From assembly GCF_017654505.1 (NCBI RefSeq), contig NC_054543.1, positions 27,968,525-28,032,524 of the forward strand: DNA of 64,000 nucleotides, given 5' to 3'. Every line of letters starts with the position of its first letter. The first letter of the stretch is position 1. The notes beneath the pieces were generated by a model. That model was not told the origin of the DNA. It did no database searches and worked only from the letters and a program-made list of their open reading frames with translations. This document shows, piece by piece, positions 25,555 through 37,186 of the stretch. The stretch is from Polyodon spathula (Eukaryota; Chordata; Actinopteri; Acipenseriformes; Polyodontidae). Both the position numbers and the translations under genes were made by a program.

Positions 25555-28500
25555 GGGGATTGAGTTTATTCTTAATACAAGGCTGGTAAAGCGCAACTGA
25601 CATGTATCTGGGTAACGGTTAACTGAGTGCTGACTATAGTGTTGTAGGATTGTAGTTTATGATTATTGTATGTTGTCATGATATTTTATTAGGATTGTAC
25701 TGCATTAATAAGTGTTATCTGGATTGTAGTTTCATGATACAGTGTTATAAGGATTGTATGGTCATGATATAGTGTTTAGGATTGTAGTTCCTGATACAGT
25801 GTTATAAGGATTGTTAAGTTCAGATACAGTGTGTAAGATTGCATAAGGTTTAGGATTGCCAAATCCCCCCAGTACATCTGTCGTCAGCATTAACACAGTG
25901 CTTCCAACAGTTGTCACCTGTACAAAAATACAGTCCAAACAAACAAACGGATACAAGCTAGGGTATGTACTTCTGTGTATGTATTTTTTTTTGTTTTTTT
26001 CATGATATTTGTTATAGTGCATTGTCATTTGCAATGAACTGTGACATTAGTGTTATCAAGGATTGTAGTCTGCAATTTTGATACTGAATACTACTGTTTT
26101 ATTTCTGGAAACTTGTTTTTTTTTATCTTTTGGTTTTGCTAAATTGCACTGACTTTTATGTTTTACACAGTTCTGTGCATGAATAACATTTATATTTCAT
26201 TTTGCTGGTATAGTGCTGTACCAATAAAACCAATACAATACATCTAAATGGACGTGTACTTATTTTAAAAGTCCTTTTCAGCTATGAATTTTTTATATTG
26301 TTGTGGCAGGCTGGCGAGTGGATAGAGGCCCAGAGACAGACTGCAATTCAAAAAATATAACTATTTTATTATAAATAAACAAAAATAAAGTGCACAATTG
26401 TAGTTCATGATATAGTGTTATAGGATTGTAGTTCATGACCATAGTGTTATAGGATTGTAGTTCATGATAGCAGAGTGTTATAGGATTGCTAGTTGATCGT
26501 TAATCAACCTAATCATCTATCAACCCCAGCCACCTGAACATAATAAACCCAGGCAGGTAGGGGAAGTTAACCCCATCCCTGCCAGTGTTATAGGCCAGAG
26601 CTTTGCTCTGCCACACACCTCCCCCCATGTACAAAGTACACTGGCCGCAATCGGCCAACTCCCCTCTTTCCCCCCCCCCCACCCTCCTCCCCCGAGTCAC
26701 AGTATTCCTTGGTGGGCTGTGATTTGTAGTCATCGATGGTGGGCGGGTTGGTTGTCGGAGCCCCCAGCCTTCTATGAGGTTAGGGGGCCCCGAATCTCCA
26801 ATGTTAGCACTATACGGCCCCGTCGTAACTCTGGTGGGAGAGGTCTGCGAATCGGCCCGCTCCCTATAGGTTGTGGGAGGACGGCGGCCCGGCTCCCTCT
26901 GGTGGCGGAGGCGGCGGCCCCGGCTCCCTCTGGTGGCCGAGGCGGCGGCGGCCCGGCTCCCTCTGGTGGCGGAGTGGCCGGGCGGCGTCGCGGCTCCTCT
27001 GGTTGCGGGGATGGGCGGCGGGGCCCGGCGTCAGGCGACTCGCCGCCCGGTCTCCTCTCGTTGGCGGGAGGCGGACCCCTCCGTCTCGGGCCTCTATGGC
27101 ACAGGCTCGACTCACGCCCTTCCTCGGGCTATGAGGTTGACGTGGCTCCTCCTCCCTCTCGGTTCTGCTGGAGCGTTGACGGTGTGCTAGTCTGCTCGTG
27201 CTAGGTTCTGAGACAGTGGCTCCTCCCTCTCGGGCTCAGTTCTCTGGCTCTGGGACTGGCTCTGGGAGCGGCGGCTGGCTCCTCCCTCTCGGGCTCTGGG
27301 AGCGGCGACGGATCCTCCTCCCTCTCGGGCTCTGAGAGCGGCAGCGGCGGCTCCTCCCTCTCGGGCTCTGAGAGCGGCGAGCGACGGCAGCTCCTCCTCC
27401 CTCTCTGGCTCTGGGAGCGACGGCGGATTCTCCTCCCTCTCTGGCTCTGGGAGCGACGGCAGCTCCTCCTCCCTCTCTGGCTCTGGGAGCGACGGCAGAT
27501 CCTCCTCCCTCTCTTGCTCTGGGAGCGACGGCAGATCCTCCTCCCTCTCTGGCTCTGGGAGCGAGTGCAGATCCTCCTCCCTCTCTGGCAGATCCTCCTC
27601 CCTCTCTGGCTCTGGGAGCGACGGCAGATCCTCCTCCCTCTCTGGCTCTGGCTCCTCCTCTTCCGTCTCTGGCTCTGGGAGCGACGGCAGCTTCTCCTCC
27701 ATCTCTGGCTCTGGGAGCGACATCAGATCCTCCTCCCTCTCTCTCTCTGAGAGCGACTGCTGATCCTCCTCCCTCTCTGGCTCTGGGAACGACGGCGGCT
27801 CCTCCTCCCTCTCTGGTTCTGGGAGCGACGGCAGCTCCTCACCCCTCTCTGGCTCTGGGAGCGACGGCAGCCCCCCACCCCTCTCTGGCTCTGGGAACGG
27901 CAGCAGCTCCTCACCCCTCTCTGGCTCTCGGGACGAGGCGGCTCCTCCTCCCTCTCTGGCTCTGGGGAAGGCGGCTCACCTCTCTCGCCCCTCTCGGGAA
28001 GGCCACACGGGCAACCTCTTACGTGAGGGGATGGCCGGTGGCTGTCACCGCCCCCCCTCTCTGGCTCTGGGAGCGACGGCAGCTCCTCCTCCCTCTCTGG
28101 CTCTGGGAGCGACGGCAGCTCCTCACCCCTCTCTGGCTCTGGGAGGACGGCAGCTCCTCGCCCCTCTCTGGCTCTTGGGAAGGCGGCTCACCCCTCTCTT
28201 GCTCTGGGACCGGTGGCTCACCCCTCTTTATTGGAGTGACTGGGGCATCTCCCATGTCTACCGCCAGGTAATTAACCACCATGAGGGCAACCTCTGGGAA
28301 GGAGGCCGGGTGGTGCTGTTCCTCCCACTGTTCCCACCTCTCCCCATCTCGACGCCACAGCGTGTTGATAACTATGGGGAGATCGTGGACGAGGTCTGCC
28401 TCAGGGTGCATCAACCAGTCCCAGATCTCCTGGGACGGTGGTGAAGGTGGTGGTGCTGGAGGTAGTGGGGTGGCCCCTGATTGAAAACTGCACCTCTTCC

Positions 28501-31500
28501 TGGGCCTGGTTGTAGGGGCATCCTGCCCAGTTGTGGCCGTCCTCCTCACACCGGCCACACCAGTTTGCCGGTGGCACATCTGGGCAGGACCGCCAACGAT
28601 GGTCCTCCTTCCCACACCAGGAACACCAGGGGAAGAGGCTGGCCGGGTCCTCCAGTGGTGGCTGCAGCAGCTTACATTTCTTCAGCTATGCTTGTCCTGC
28701 CTTTTCCACTGTCTGCTCTTTTTTCCCATTTTTTTTTTTTTTTCTCAAAAAAAAAAAAAAAATAAATACTGCTCTGAGCCTCTAGGTGGCGCTATCCCAC
28801 TTCTGACACCAAATGTGGCAGGCTGGTGAGTGGATAGAGGCCCAGAGACAGACTGCAATTCAAAAAAATAACTATTTTATTATAAATAAACAAAAATAAA
28901 GTGCACAAGGGCAAAATAACAGATACTCAAACACAAATAAAGCAAAAACAAAAACTCACAAAAATAAAGTTTCCAGGCTGGGCAATGCCTTCACTGGATT
29001 TAGAAAATTCAAAAACCACAAAACAAACACCAACCTGCTTCCTCAGCTCCCTCTCTCCAAATGAGAAGCAGAGGCCTCCTTTTATATCAGGTGGCTGGGC
29101 GCTGATTGATCGTTAATCAACCTAATCAACTAATCAACCCCAGCCACCTGAACATAATAAACCCAGGCAGGTAGGGGAAGTTAACCCCATCCCTGCCAAT
29201 TTAAAGGGCAGAGCTTTGCTCTGCCACAATTGTATTTTTTTTTTTTGGTGTTCTCTGAAGAACAGGACAAAATGAAATAATCAAATCTGAGTCACATGCG
29301 TTTAACCGTCACCGAATTCTAAATTTTATAGGCTCGGATGTGAGTGCTGACTGTATATTATGAACTACAATCCTATAACACTATATGATGAACTACAATC
29401 CTATAAGACTATATGATGAACTACAATCCTATAACACTATATGATGAACTACAATCCTATAAGACTATATGATGAACTACAATCCTATAACACTATATGA
29501 TGAACTACAATCCTATAAACACTATATGATGAACTACAATCCTATAACACTATATGATGAACTACAATCCTATAAGACTATATGATGAACTACAATCCTA
29601 TAAGACTATATGATGAACTACAATCCTATAAGACTATATGATGAACTACAATCCTATAAGACTATATGATGAACTACAATCCTATAAGACTATATGATGA
29701 ACTACAATCCTATAACACTATATGATGAACTACAATCCTATAAGACTATATGATGAACTACAATCCTATAAGACTACATCATGAAATACAATCCAGGAAT
29801 TTGAACAGGCAACAAATCAGCTGACACCATACCTCATCATAGAGCTGTTTCAGGAAATCCAGCTCATCCATCAGGCTCTCCACAGTATTCTCCAGCTCCA
29901 CCTTCTGGAGGTAGCCATCATCTACATCCTGAAAGACACAGGCAATATAGTTTCATTGTACATCAATGAGATAGGATAAAAGAAACAATACAAAAATACA
30001 ACTGCTCCAATTCAGATTCACTAGTCTGATAAAATAAGAGCTTCATCAAGCGAATGTTTTTTACAAATTGAGTTATGATCAAGAGGCCTCCTGCTGCAGT
30101 TTCCTATTTTGAGACAGATCTATTACAGTGATGCATGATCCTGCAATAGTTTAATAGGTGAAGTCTGAAAAAGCCTAGTAACATCTAAACCACTAGGAAC
30201 ATAGAAATAGACCATTAGATTCTCGCCTATTAACTTAGATCCTCTTAGTAGTGGCACATGAAGGGATGAGGAAGGGAGGAGCCTTTTGTCGGGAAAAACG
30301 GCCTTTTGTCGTTCCCAGACTTTGAATTTGTTCCTTTGAAGACATAGCCAAACCCTAAAACCACAGTAAATTTGCAGGGTCATTTTGCAGTTCTCATGCT
30401 TTTCCTATGGTTATATAGTATACATTTATGACACACTTTGTTTATTACAAACTACTTATTACACAGTTTACGACTGAGAGTTTGAATGAATTAAATTTAT
30501 TTCCCAGACGCTCACTGCCCTTGTGCATGTGGTGTTCCCATACGAGCAGGTGGCTGCACTGTACTGGAATTTAATGCAATAGGATGGAAAGCTCCTTACC
30601 TTCTTGCTGAGCACAAACTCATTCTCTAACTGAGTGCGCCTGTTGATCTCATCCTCAAACCTGTACATTTAAAAGGTAAATAAGTCTGTTGTAGTCTTAT
30701 AGAGAAGAAGCAAACACTTGTATTAAACGTCAGTATCTTCCTAAACAAGCAACTAACAATTGTAAAACGACAATGATTACTACTAGTGCAATAAACAAAC
30801 AACACATACTATTGATTGATGTAAAGTGTCTGTTAAAACCAGACAAGCTGACAAACATCTGTGTTATCCATGGAAAGCCTCTTCTAACAATGTTTAATGG
30901 AAACATTAAGGGCTGACTTTGCAAGGTCACTTGGGACTTCACCGCGCCTTTGTCACTCTTATACTGCAGTTACCAAAGTGAAACATGGCTTTGACAATGC
31001 TTTACCCCACATATCTGTGTGTTACCATGACCTGTTTTGACTCGATGTTTGGCTAGGTTTGCTTTACTCAAATTGTAAACCCTACTGCATTTAAACAAGC
31101 CAATCCCTCTGACCCACAGAGCGCACCCACTTGTTTTTGTTGTCCTCCACCAGTGCCTGAGTGCGAGCCAGCTCCTTCTCCAGTTTGTCCCTGTCATTGC
31201 GTAGCCTGTCTCTCTGGCTCATCAGGTTGTTGGCAAATGTGGCCACGACTTGGTCGATGTTGGACTTGTAGTTGCCCTTCTCCAACATGATCTTCAGTCT
31301 GGTCTCCAGAGCCTTGTTCTGCTGCTCCAGGTGACGCACCTGAGGGAAACAAAGCAACTCAGCAACTCTCTTTACCTGGTCACCAGACATTGATTTGGAA
31401 AGGTATGGAGCTATTTGGAAAGGACGTGTCACAAAGCCAGCTGAGATAGACAATAACAACTTCATTATAGTAAGGGTAGCATGGAATAGTTTACCAGTGG

Positions 31501-34500
31501 AGAAGAACGATGACAGTCGACCTCAGACACTGGTAATCGACTAATCGCACATCACGTGATAGTGAAGTAATTGCAAAGCCTGCATTTTCAGAAGGACGGA
31601 AGTGCAGTTGCATTTGCAATCAATTAACATTGTTTTTAAAAGCAGTTTTATAATAAAGAACAAAAACAGTATGTTCACAAAAAGAGCACCAGACATTATC
31701 AAATACACAATTTATAAATATATATTTGTAAAGATTAATCGACCTATTCGACTGTTTTTACCTCAACTCTTTGTTTAATTAGTAGTCGTTCTAATGTTAA
31801 TGAATCGATGTAGTTATTGAACGGAATATGTGTAAACAAGGCCTTTTTTTTTGGCCCACGACTGACTTGAAAATATGTGTATTGATTGTTCTGGCATATT
31901 AGGCAATAAGCAATTTCTTACGGGGGCAGGGGCACTACAAGACAGGAATATTAATTGAGTACCTGGAGGGTGATAATTATTTGGGCAATATTAGGAGTAA
32001 AATAGGTTTCTAGAAGAGCCGATTGTGTCCCTGTACAATTATGCGTAGGACAGGTGTACTTTACTTCACTGAATGTATGGTATTAATGTTGGGTGGAATT
32101 TCATTTCTAGTATTGTATTTCAAACCTGGCTTGCCAGCCTGGCTTTACATTATTTATACAGGAAACATGGCATAAGTTTGAGATAAGATGACACACTTGA
32201 TTCTTTATGTAGAATTGCAATATATATTATGCTCTGTGCATTCTATTGTAAGTCTCTTAAGCTAGGGCTATTTGTAAACTTAAATACAGTTGGCTACATC
32301 AACATGGCTCAAATAAATTCCAGTAGCGCACAAGGTTGATCATTGATGTCTATTTAGTTCTGGAAGCAAAAATGTTGTTCATTTTTCCTAATTATATATT
32401 TTTTGAGCTGATAACATTTTACAGGAAAACAATTAAGATAATAACCTTCTGAAATATGGGGCTCAAAGTATAATAACTGTTTCTGAAGCAAAACCTCCCA
32501 CAATAATAACACCGTGTAACAATTTTTATTTTTGTAAATCTCGAAAAACTACTCATTTCTAAATCTTTTGTAGTCATTTTTGTATTACTTTAGTATAAAT
32601 ACATGTTAATTTGGATTCATATGTTGTTTTTTTTTCTGACTTTATGTGAACAAAAAGACACACATTTGCCCGTTTTCCCATTGGAAATGGTGATATTTTG
32701 AAATATCACTGTCCTGGTCACAAAAGCAAAGTTTGTGGGGAATAATAGCCATTTTCTATACTTTTGAGGCATAAGCAATTTGGAAATAACACTTACTACC
32801 CAGGAACAAAAATTGTGTTACATAGTGTAATCACTGTGGCCACATTGTCAAGTAGGGCACACCTGTCTGGAAATTAGGGCCCCTTTGAATGAGGAAATCC
32901 TAGTTTGGGTGGGCTGCACTGCACAGCACTGTAAATAACAATTATAGAATGTGGCAGACCATGACACCTTCAACAAACAGGGGCCACCCCTGTACCATTC
33001 ACACAAAACCTACAGTAATATGAAATATTCCTAGTGTAAATAATTAACAGCAGTAAATGTTACAGTTGGTAATTTTGCAGTTTTCTTATGAGTTTCCCCA
33101 TGGTTATACTATGCATTTACCACAGTTAACCATAGTTGGCTATGCTTTTTTTTTTTTTAAATATGCTTCACTATACTTCTCTGGGCTTTACAATACTTAC
33201 CTATGCTTTATTAACCATGATAAACATTTGTAAGAGCCAGACAAACTTCTCTCTCTGTCCACGAGATGGCGCTGCAAGACCACAAACCATGCAGATTCTA
33301 AGGTGTGGCAGGCGTAGTGCGGATTTTCCCCTTTTTAATAAACACTGGCATTTCATGAAAATGTTAGAATCTGTTTTCTTTTGTTGTTTCTTGATGAGAA
33401 AGAGCAGAGCAGTTTATAATGTTGTTGTACAAAGTAGGAAATGCATGCCTTTGGATATAAACACGTTCTTCTCTGTTGGAATCAAATAACCCGATTGAGA
33501 CAGTCAAGGTAAACAATCCCACAGTCAGCACATTCTGCAGGCTCCATCTCTACAAAGTGAGATGTTATTATGCAACTATACGTTTCCTTAAGGGAAGATG
33601 GGAGCGGCCAAGCCCTTGGACTTAGTTTGTTGTTAATCAGACAGTCAAATTTTAGGCAAATCCTTGTTATCTTTGTATATCTGACTGGCATGTATACCTA
33701 TTTTACCCTACAACTATCACAGGGTAAAAGATGCAATATGCAGCACACACATCTGTGTAACCGTACTGTATCTCTTATAAGTGAATACTCTGTTATGCTA
33801 ACAGAATACTAGAATACATTATAAACGATCCTCACACTCACGGAGTTCGTTGCCCCATTAAGACCAGACCCAGGACACGGAAAAGGATTTTGAAGCGCTG
33901 ACGCGCACTTTTAATAAACACCAATCAAATAAATTAAACAAAACAAACAAATACCGAGCTCCTTCTTTGGAACACTAACTAAACATAAACAGGAACCTAA
34001 CTATCACGCAGGACGGAAAAACCGTTTACCTGCCACAAACATTCAAAAACACACCCTCACACAATACCTCGCTACGACTGCTCACTCACACAGTCGGGCT
34101 CTTCTCTTAGCAGCCTCGAACAGACTGGCTGCCTCTCTTAAATACCCTGCACCTGTCTCCAATTTATGACCAGGTGCAGAGGATTAACTAAATCATTAAA
34201 ACAATTACACAATTAAACCCCATAACACCCAAATGTGCATTCTCACAAGGTTTTTAGCAGGGAAGGATTTTAACCCCCTCCCTGGTACCTTACAACATAA
34301 ACAAGATGTGTCTCTCAGTTAGTTTCAGTTACGATATTCAAGACAATAGAGGGTATTATGGTAGAGGTATTTAATTATTGTAATTATTGAGACCAAAATT
34401 ACAGACAACAACATTCTACAAAAAGAAATAAAACCAAGTACAATACATGTGACAGAAGACAGATTAATCGTTGACCACCAATAACACAATAGTTAATGGT

Positions 34501-35275
34501 CCCTGTTGAGAGAACAGGGATGAGCGAGGCGTGAAATAACACAAGCCTGCACTTCTCTCCAACTCCGCAAGATGGTGCTGTAAGAACCCATACCTTGCAG
34601 ATTATATCGTGAGATCCTCAAATGGGAAACTCTAAGAAGTTGTTTAAAATGAATGTACTTCCTACAAAACCTTTTTTAGCCACTTCAATTTACAAAATGT
34701 ATGACTGACATGAGCACATTTGTGGCCTCAGGGGCCAAATAGGATAATTGTGATGCAGAGAGTAAAAACAGAATCAAATCTGCTGATGTTCCTCGAAGTG
34801 CTTTAACACAATGGGTGGTTGATGGCTGATTGTTCCAGCTGTGCGCTACCAATTCACATAACCCTAAAACTGTTCAAACAGTATTTGCGCTTTCAAGTAA
34901 TCCCACTCTAATGTTGCAGTTTTGTGCAACTACAATAGGTGTCCTAAAATACCCCAGATTGAATGACAGGTAGAGCAGGTGTGCACGTAGCATTTGAATA
35001 CCTTTCCCATAGACAAACAAGTATTTGATAACATCACAGTACCGAGGAAGTAATAGTGATAACAAGGATGAGTTTGAAGTGCAAGAACAACATATACAAC
35101 ACCTTCTTTGTGAAGTCAGAGCTGTATGGCTTTTTGACTTTTTTGCAATAGACACAGTATTAAAAAGGCTCTATGAATACGTTAACTATAGTAGCAACGT
35201 TGATAGTATAAATATTTAAGAGTGTTGGTTTATCGTGGGGTCACTGCGTTTAATATGTACACTGATGGATGGATG

Positions 35276-35361
<86 letters not shown>

Positions 35362-35664
35362 GCTTTTTGCTTGACTTGCCTTATTAATGAAATCTGCAAA
35401 TTTGTTGTTCAGTCCTTTTATCTCCTCCTTCTCCTGGGTTTTAATCTGGTGGAAACGGGGGTCTATTTCGGTGTTAGGGGGGTTGGAGAGCAGGATACCA
35501 GCAGAGGAGACTGGGGTAGACCACGAAGCACTGATTCCAGACGGTCTAGTCCTGATGCCTGGGAAGTTTGCGCTGTTGACTCGGGAAACACTCGTTTTGT
35601 TGCATGGAGAACTATAGGAACGGCTGCTGAAGGTCCTGGCACCAGAGTTTCTATTGTAGGCCAT
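20555..35664 (-). CDS. krt8-like: Type II keratin, K8-like, nine coding exons
   Basis: This is the basic partner of the type I/type II keratin heterodimer that builds cytoplasmic intermediate filaments in epithelia. Coding exons in transcript order are 35664-35380, 31339-31131, 30660-30600, 29928-29833, 25080-24916, 24391-24266, 22814-22594, 22283-22219 and 20643-20555. Exons 2-7 have the classic type II sizes 209, 61, 96, 165, 126 and 221 nt, and every junction is in phase, giving 438 residues. The Ser-rich head covers about residues 1-78. Helix initiation is [19 protein letters not shown] (85-103) and helix termination is [10 protein letters not shown] (377-386). The 51-residue tail ends with [15 protein letters not shown], which resembles the K8 C-terminus. 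The acceptor at 20643 (CCTCTCCAG) was chosen because it alone joins the phase-1 exon 8 to that conserved frame. Intron 1 has a GC donor. The gene is head to head with the type I keratin. Exons 8 and 9 are less certain than the rod exons. Confidence 0.92.
21402..21803. mobile_element. LTR-like repeat in type II keratin intron 8
   Basis: It begins TGTGACAGGGTGGC and ends near GGCCCTGCCA, inverted to the start, with CCCTTAAATACC near 21630 and an overall layout like the other LTRs in the window. No clear target duplication. Confidence 0.45.
22820..24260. other. Type II keratin intron 6, AT-rich
   Basis: It holds an (AT)n/(AC)n tract at 23450-23580 and otherwise only AT-rich sequence. Confidence 0.5.
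25380..25460 (+). repeat. 28-bp minisatellite, forward-oriented remnant
   Basis: Three degraded units of the ACTATATCATGAACTACAAT type, the same family as 29340-29790. Confidence 0.8.
25487..25552. repeat. (AT)n microsatellite
   Basis: Long uninterrupted AT run between forward and reverse minisatellite arms in keratin intron 4. Confidence 0.95.
25622..26070 (-). repeat. 28-bp minisatellite, reverse-oriented and decayed
   Basis: Repeated AGTGTTATAAGGATTGTAGT motifs are the reverse complement of the 29.34-29.79 kb unit. They decay toward 26 kb. Confidence 0.8.
26396..26500 (-). repeat. Minisatellite patch inside the left LTR
   Basis: Where the right LTR has about 190 bases (28915-29105), the left LTR has three reverse-oriented units of the neighbouring 28-bp minisatellite (TTATAGGATTGTAGTTCATG). 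LTR homology resumes at GATCGTTAATCAACC. Confidence 0.85.
27187..28690 (-). CDS. Gag-like zinc-knuckle plus acidic-repeat ORFs of the LTR element (frameshifted)
   Basis: Reading the - strand from about 28690, one frame shows two perfect CX2CX4HX4C knuckles, [14 protein letters not shown] and [14 protein letters not shown] (28.64-28.51 kb). An overlapping frame (28615-28019) has [18 protein letters not shown] and a Pro-rich stretch. From 28.17 to 27.2 kb the sequence is built from 36-bp units coding the 12-residue repeat [12 protein letters not shown], about 18 copies with variants. No single frame runs through. Nucleic-acid binding is known for such knuckles; the role of the acidic repeat is unknown to me. 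Confidence 0.55.
27220..28170. repeat. 36-bp coding tandem repeat inside the LTR element
   Basis: Units of the type CCCTCTCTGGCTCTGGGAGC plus GACGGCAGATCCTCCT recur about 18 times, mostly keeping a multiple of three. GC-rich, unlike the AT-rich intron around it. Confidence 0.88.
29340..29790 (+). repeat. 28-bp minisatellite, main forward array
   Basis: About 16 units of the type ACTATATGATGAACTACAAT plus CCTATAAG/C, period 28 (for example 29387 to 29415). The units are highly uniform. The array lies between the LTR element and keratin exon 4. Confidence 0.95.
32532..32827 (+). repeat. 295-bp dispersed repeat, copy B
   Basis: Near-identical to 6376-6669, same orientation, within type II keratin intron 1. 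Confidence 0.9.
33840..34290. mobile_element. LTR-like repeat in type II keratin intron 1
   Basis: Shares a GACCCAGGACACGGAA-like block, TTTTAATAAAC and a CTCTTAAATACC promoter-type motif with the other gypsy-like LTRs here. Ends not defined. Confidence 0.4.
35264..35361. repeat. (GATA)n microsatellite at the type II keratin exon 1 donor
   Basis: About 24 GATA/GGAT units ending 18 bases from the exon 1 boundary at 35380, at the start of intron 1. Confidence 0.95.
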
Positions 35665-36077
35665 TTTGTGTCAGTCTGTGTGCTAGAGCAAAGACATACG
35701 CATCTACTGAAAGGATTCTGACAAAAGTGTGACTGTACCGTAGTGGCTGAAGACACCTGGTTATTTAAAGTCTTTTCAGCCACCCCTCCCATGAATTATT
35801 CATATTATCCTTCCCACAGATCCCCTCCCATAATACTCTCCAGTCGTGAGACTTCGTTGGCGGGGCTCCACCACGCCTGTTACAAGAAATTTAGCCAGGA
35901 CGGTCTTCCTCCCCTTTGATGAAATATTGATCAGTACACTTTAAACGATTGGATACAAGTTCCGGCTTATATGGAATGTGTTATAGGATGTGTTTATTAA
36001 ATTGCTTATACTGCATATGTTTATGGTATAAATATATATCAACATAACTTGAACATATTCTTCTGTCTTATGATTGA

Positions 36078-36200
36078 GAAAGATACAAATATGTGCGTGC
36101 GTGCGTGTATGTATAGTATAGCATACTATTATATGTATGTATGTATGTATAGTATAGTATAGTATAGTATAGTATTATATGTATGTATGTATGTATGTAT
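36078..36200. repeat. (ATGT)n/(AGTAT)n microsatellites
   Basis: Blocks of GTAT and of TAGTA in the keratin intergenic region. Confidence 0.85.
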
Positions 36201-36688
36201 AGTATTGTATAATCTTTAACATCATCATTAGTAACGCAGAGTGGTTTACCCTGGAACATGCTTTATGTTTTGTTTTGATTAACCTGTGTAACAAACTAAT
36301 TCAAGACTGTAGTATTTTCCGAATTTACAGTATATTTGAATATGATTAAATGTTTGAAAGGCAACTTTAAACATGCGTTCTGACTGATTGAATACCCTTT
36401 CAATACATGGGTGGCAGCTCCTTGATTTTCTGAAGCCAGATGGTTTAACCGATAAAAAGGGGAGTTTGATTCTTATTCCTGGTATTTTTATTTTTTTTTT
36501 TATTTGTATTTTTATCTTTTGATAATCTATCCTTTTAGGTTTGCTTTTAATTTATTTATTTTTTTTTTTTTTTAAGATTTCCTTATGAATTGCTTATAAA
36601 AAGCGCTATCTAGGCGTGTACTTTTGCAATTTACACCATTCCTTCCTCCCTTGAGTTCGGCACTTTACAGGTCTATCAATCAAATATT

Positions 36689-36720
36689 ACTACTACTACG
36701 ACTACTACTACTACTACTAC

Positions 36721-36790
<70 letters not shown>
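36689..36790. repeat. (ACT)n(AAT)n microsatellite
   Basis: ACT units pass into a long AAT run, about 300 bases upstream of the type I keratin promoter. Confidence 0.9.
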
Positions 36791-36791
<1 letters not shown>

Positions 36792-37186
36792 GTTTTATGG
36801 GAATGAAGTTTAAACGTGAAAGCAAAATGCGGTACTACTATTACCTACTGTCCTCCATCAGTGCGCTCAAAGTTTGACTAATATTTTTGGTAACTGTTGT
36901 CTTATCACCTGCACAGGTAAAGCGACCAACATTACATGTATGCTATACACAAGACTTTTAACATCCAACATCTGTGATCTCATCTCTACAGTCTGCTTTG
37001 GGGGCGTCTCCGACTCTCTGATTTGTTGAGTGCTGTCGCATATTCATCATGGTTACAGGTGTACAGGTGTATATAAGCGGTAGCAGAACGCTTAGGCAGC
37101 TCCACACCTGTGTAGGTAACCCTGATCTATCTTCATACTCTCCAGAGCTTTACCACTTTAAGAAAATTCATTCTTCCAAATTCAAC

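Larger units (their letters stand above)
26302..29228 (-). mobile_element. Complete pol-less LTR retrotransposon with 5-bp target duplication
   Basis: LTRs lie at 26302-26615 and 28814-29228, both starting TGTGGCAGGCTGG and ending GCTCTGCCACA. ATTGT flanks both ends (26297-26301 and 29229-29233) as the target duplication. On the - strand a primer-binding-type TGGTGTCAGAAGTGGGAT follows the LTR at about 28811-28794, and a polypurine tract (GGGGGGAGGTG) precedes the other LTR at 26626-26616, so the element is on the - strand. The 2.2-kb interior has zinc knuckles and an acidic repeat but no protease, reverse transcriptase, RNase H or integrase, which makes it non-autonomous. It sits in type II keratin intron 4. 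Confidence 0.88.
35665..37186. promoter_or_regulatory. Head-to-head intergenic region of the keratin pair with two TATA boxes
   Basis: On the - strand TTATTTAAA lies at 35761-35769, about 100 bases from the type II ATG, with a GGGAGGGGTGG KLF/Sp-type box just upstream (about 35778-35790). On the + strand TATATAAG lies at 37070-37077, 110 bases before the type I ATG, preceded by two CAGGTG E-boxes (about 37056 and 37063) and a GGGGGCG box near 37000. Two separate core promoters share one 1.5-kb region, which would suit co-expression of obligate partners. The middle (36.07-36.80 kb) is microsatellite-rich. Confidence 0.6.

Noticed and set aside
26719..27204. GC-rich 161-codon + strand ORF
   Set aside because: It is antisense to the LTR element interior with low-complexity Gly/Arg/Pro composition.
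37049..37186. In-frame N-terminal extension of the type I keratin
   Set aside because: It starts upstream of the TATA box at 37070 and lacks keratin head features. The ATG at 37187 gives the typical MSFT start.
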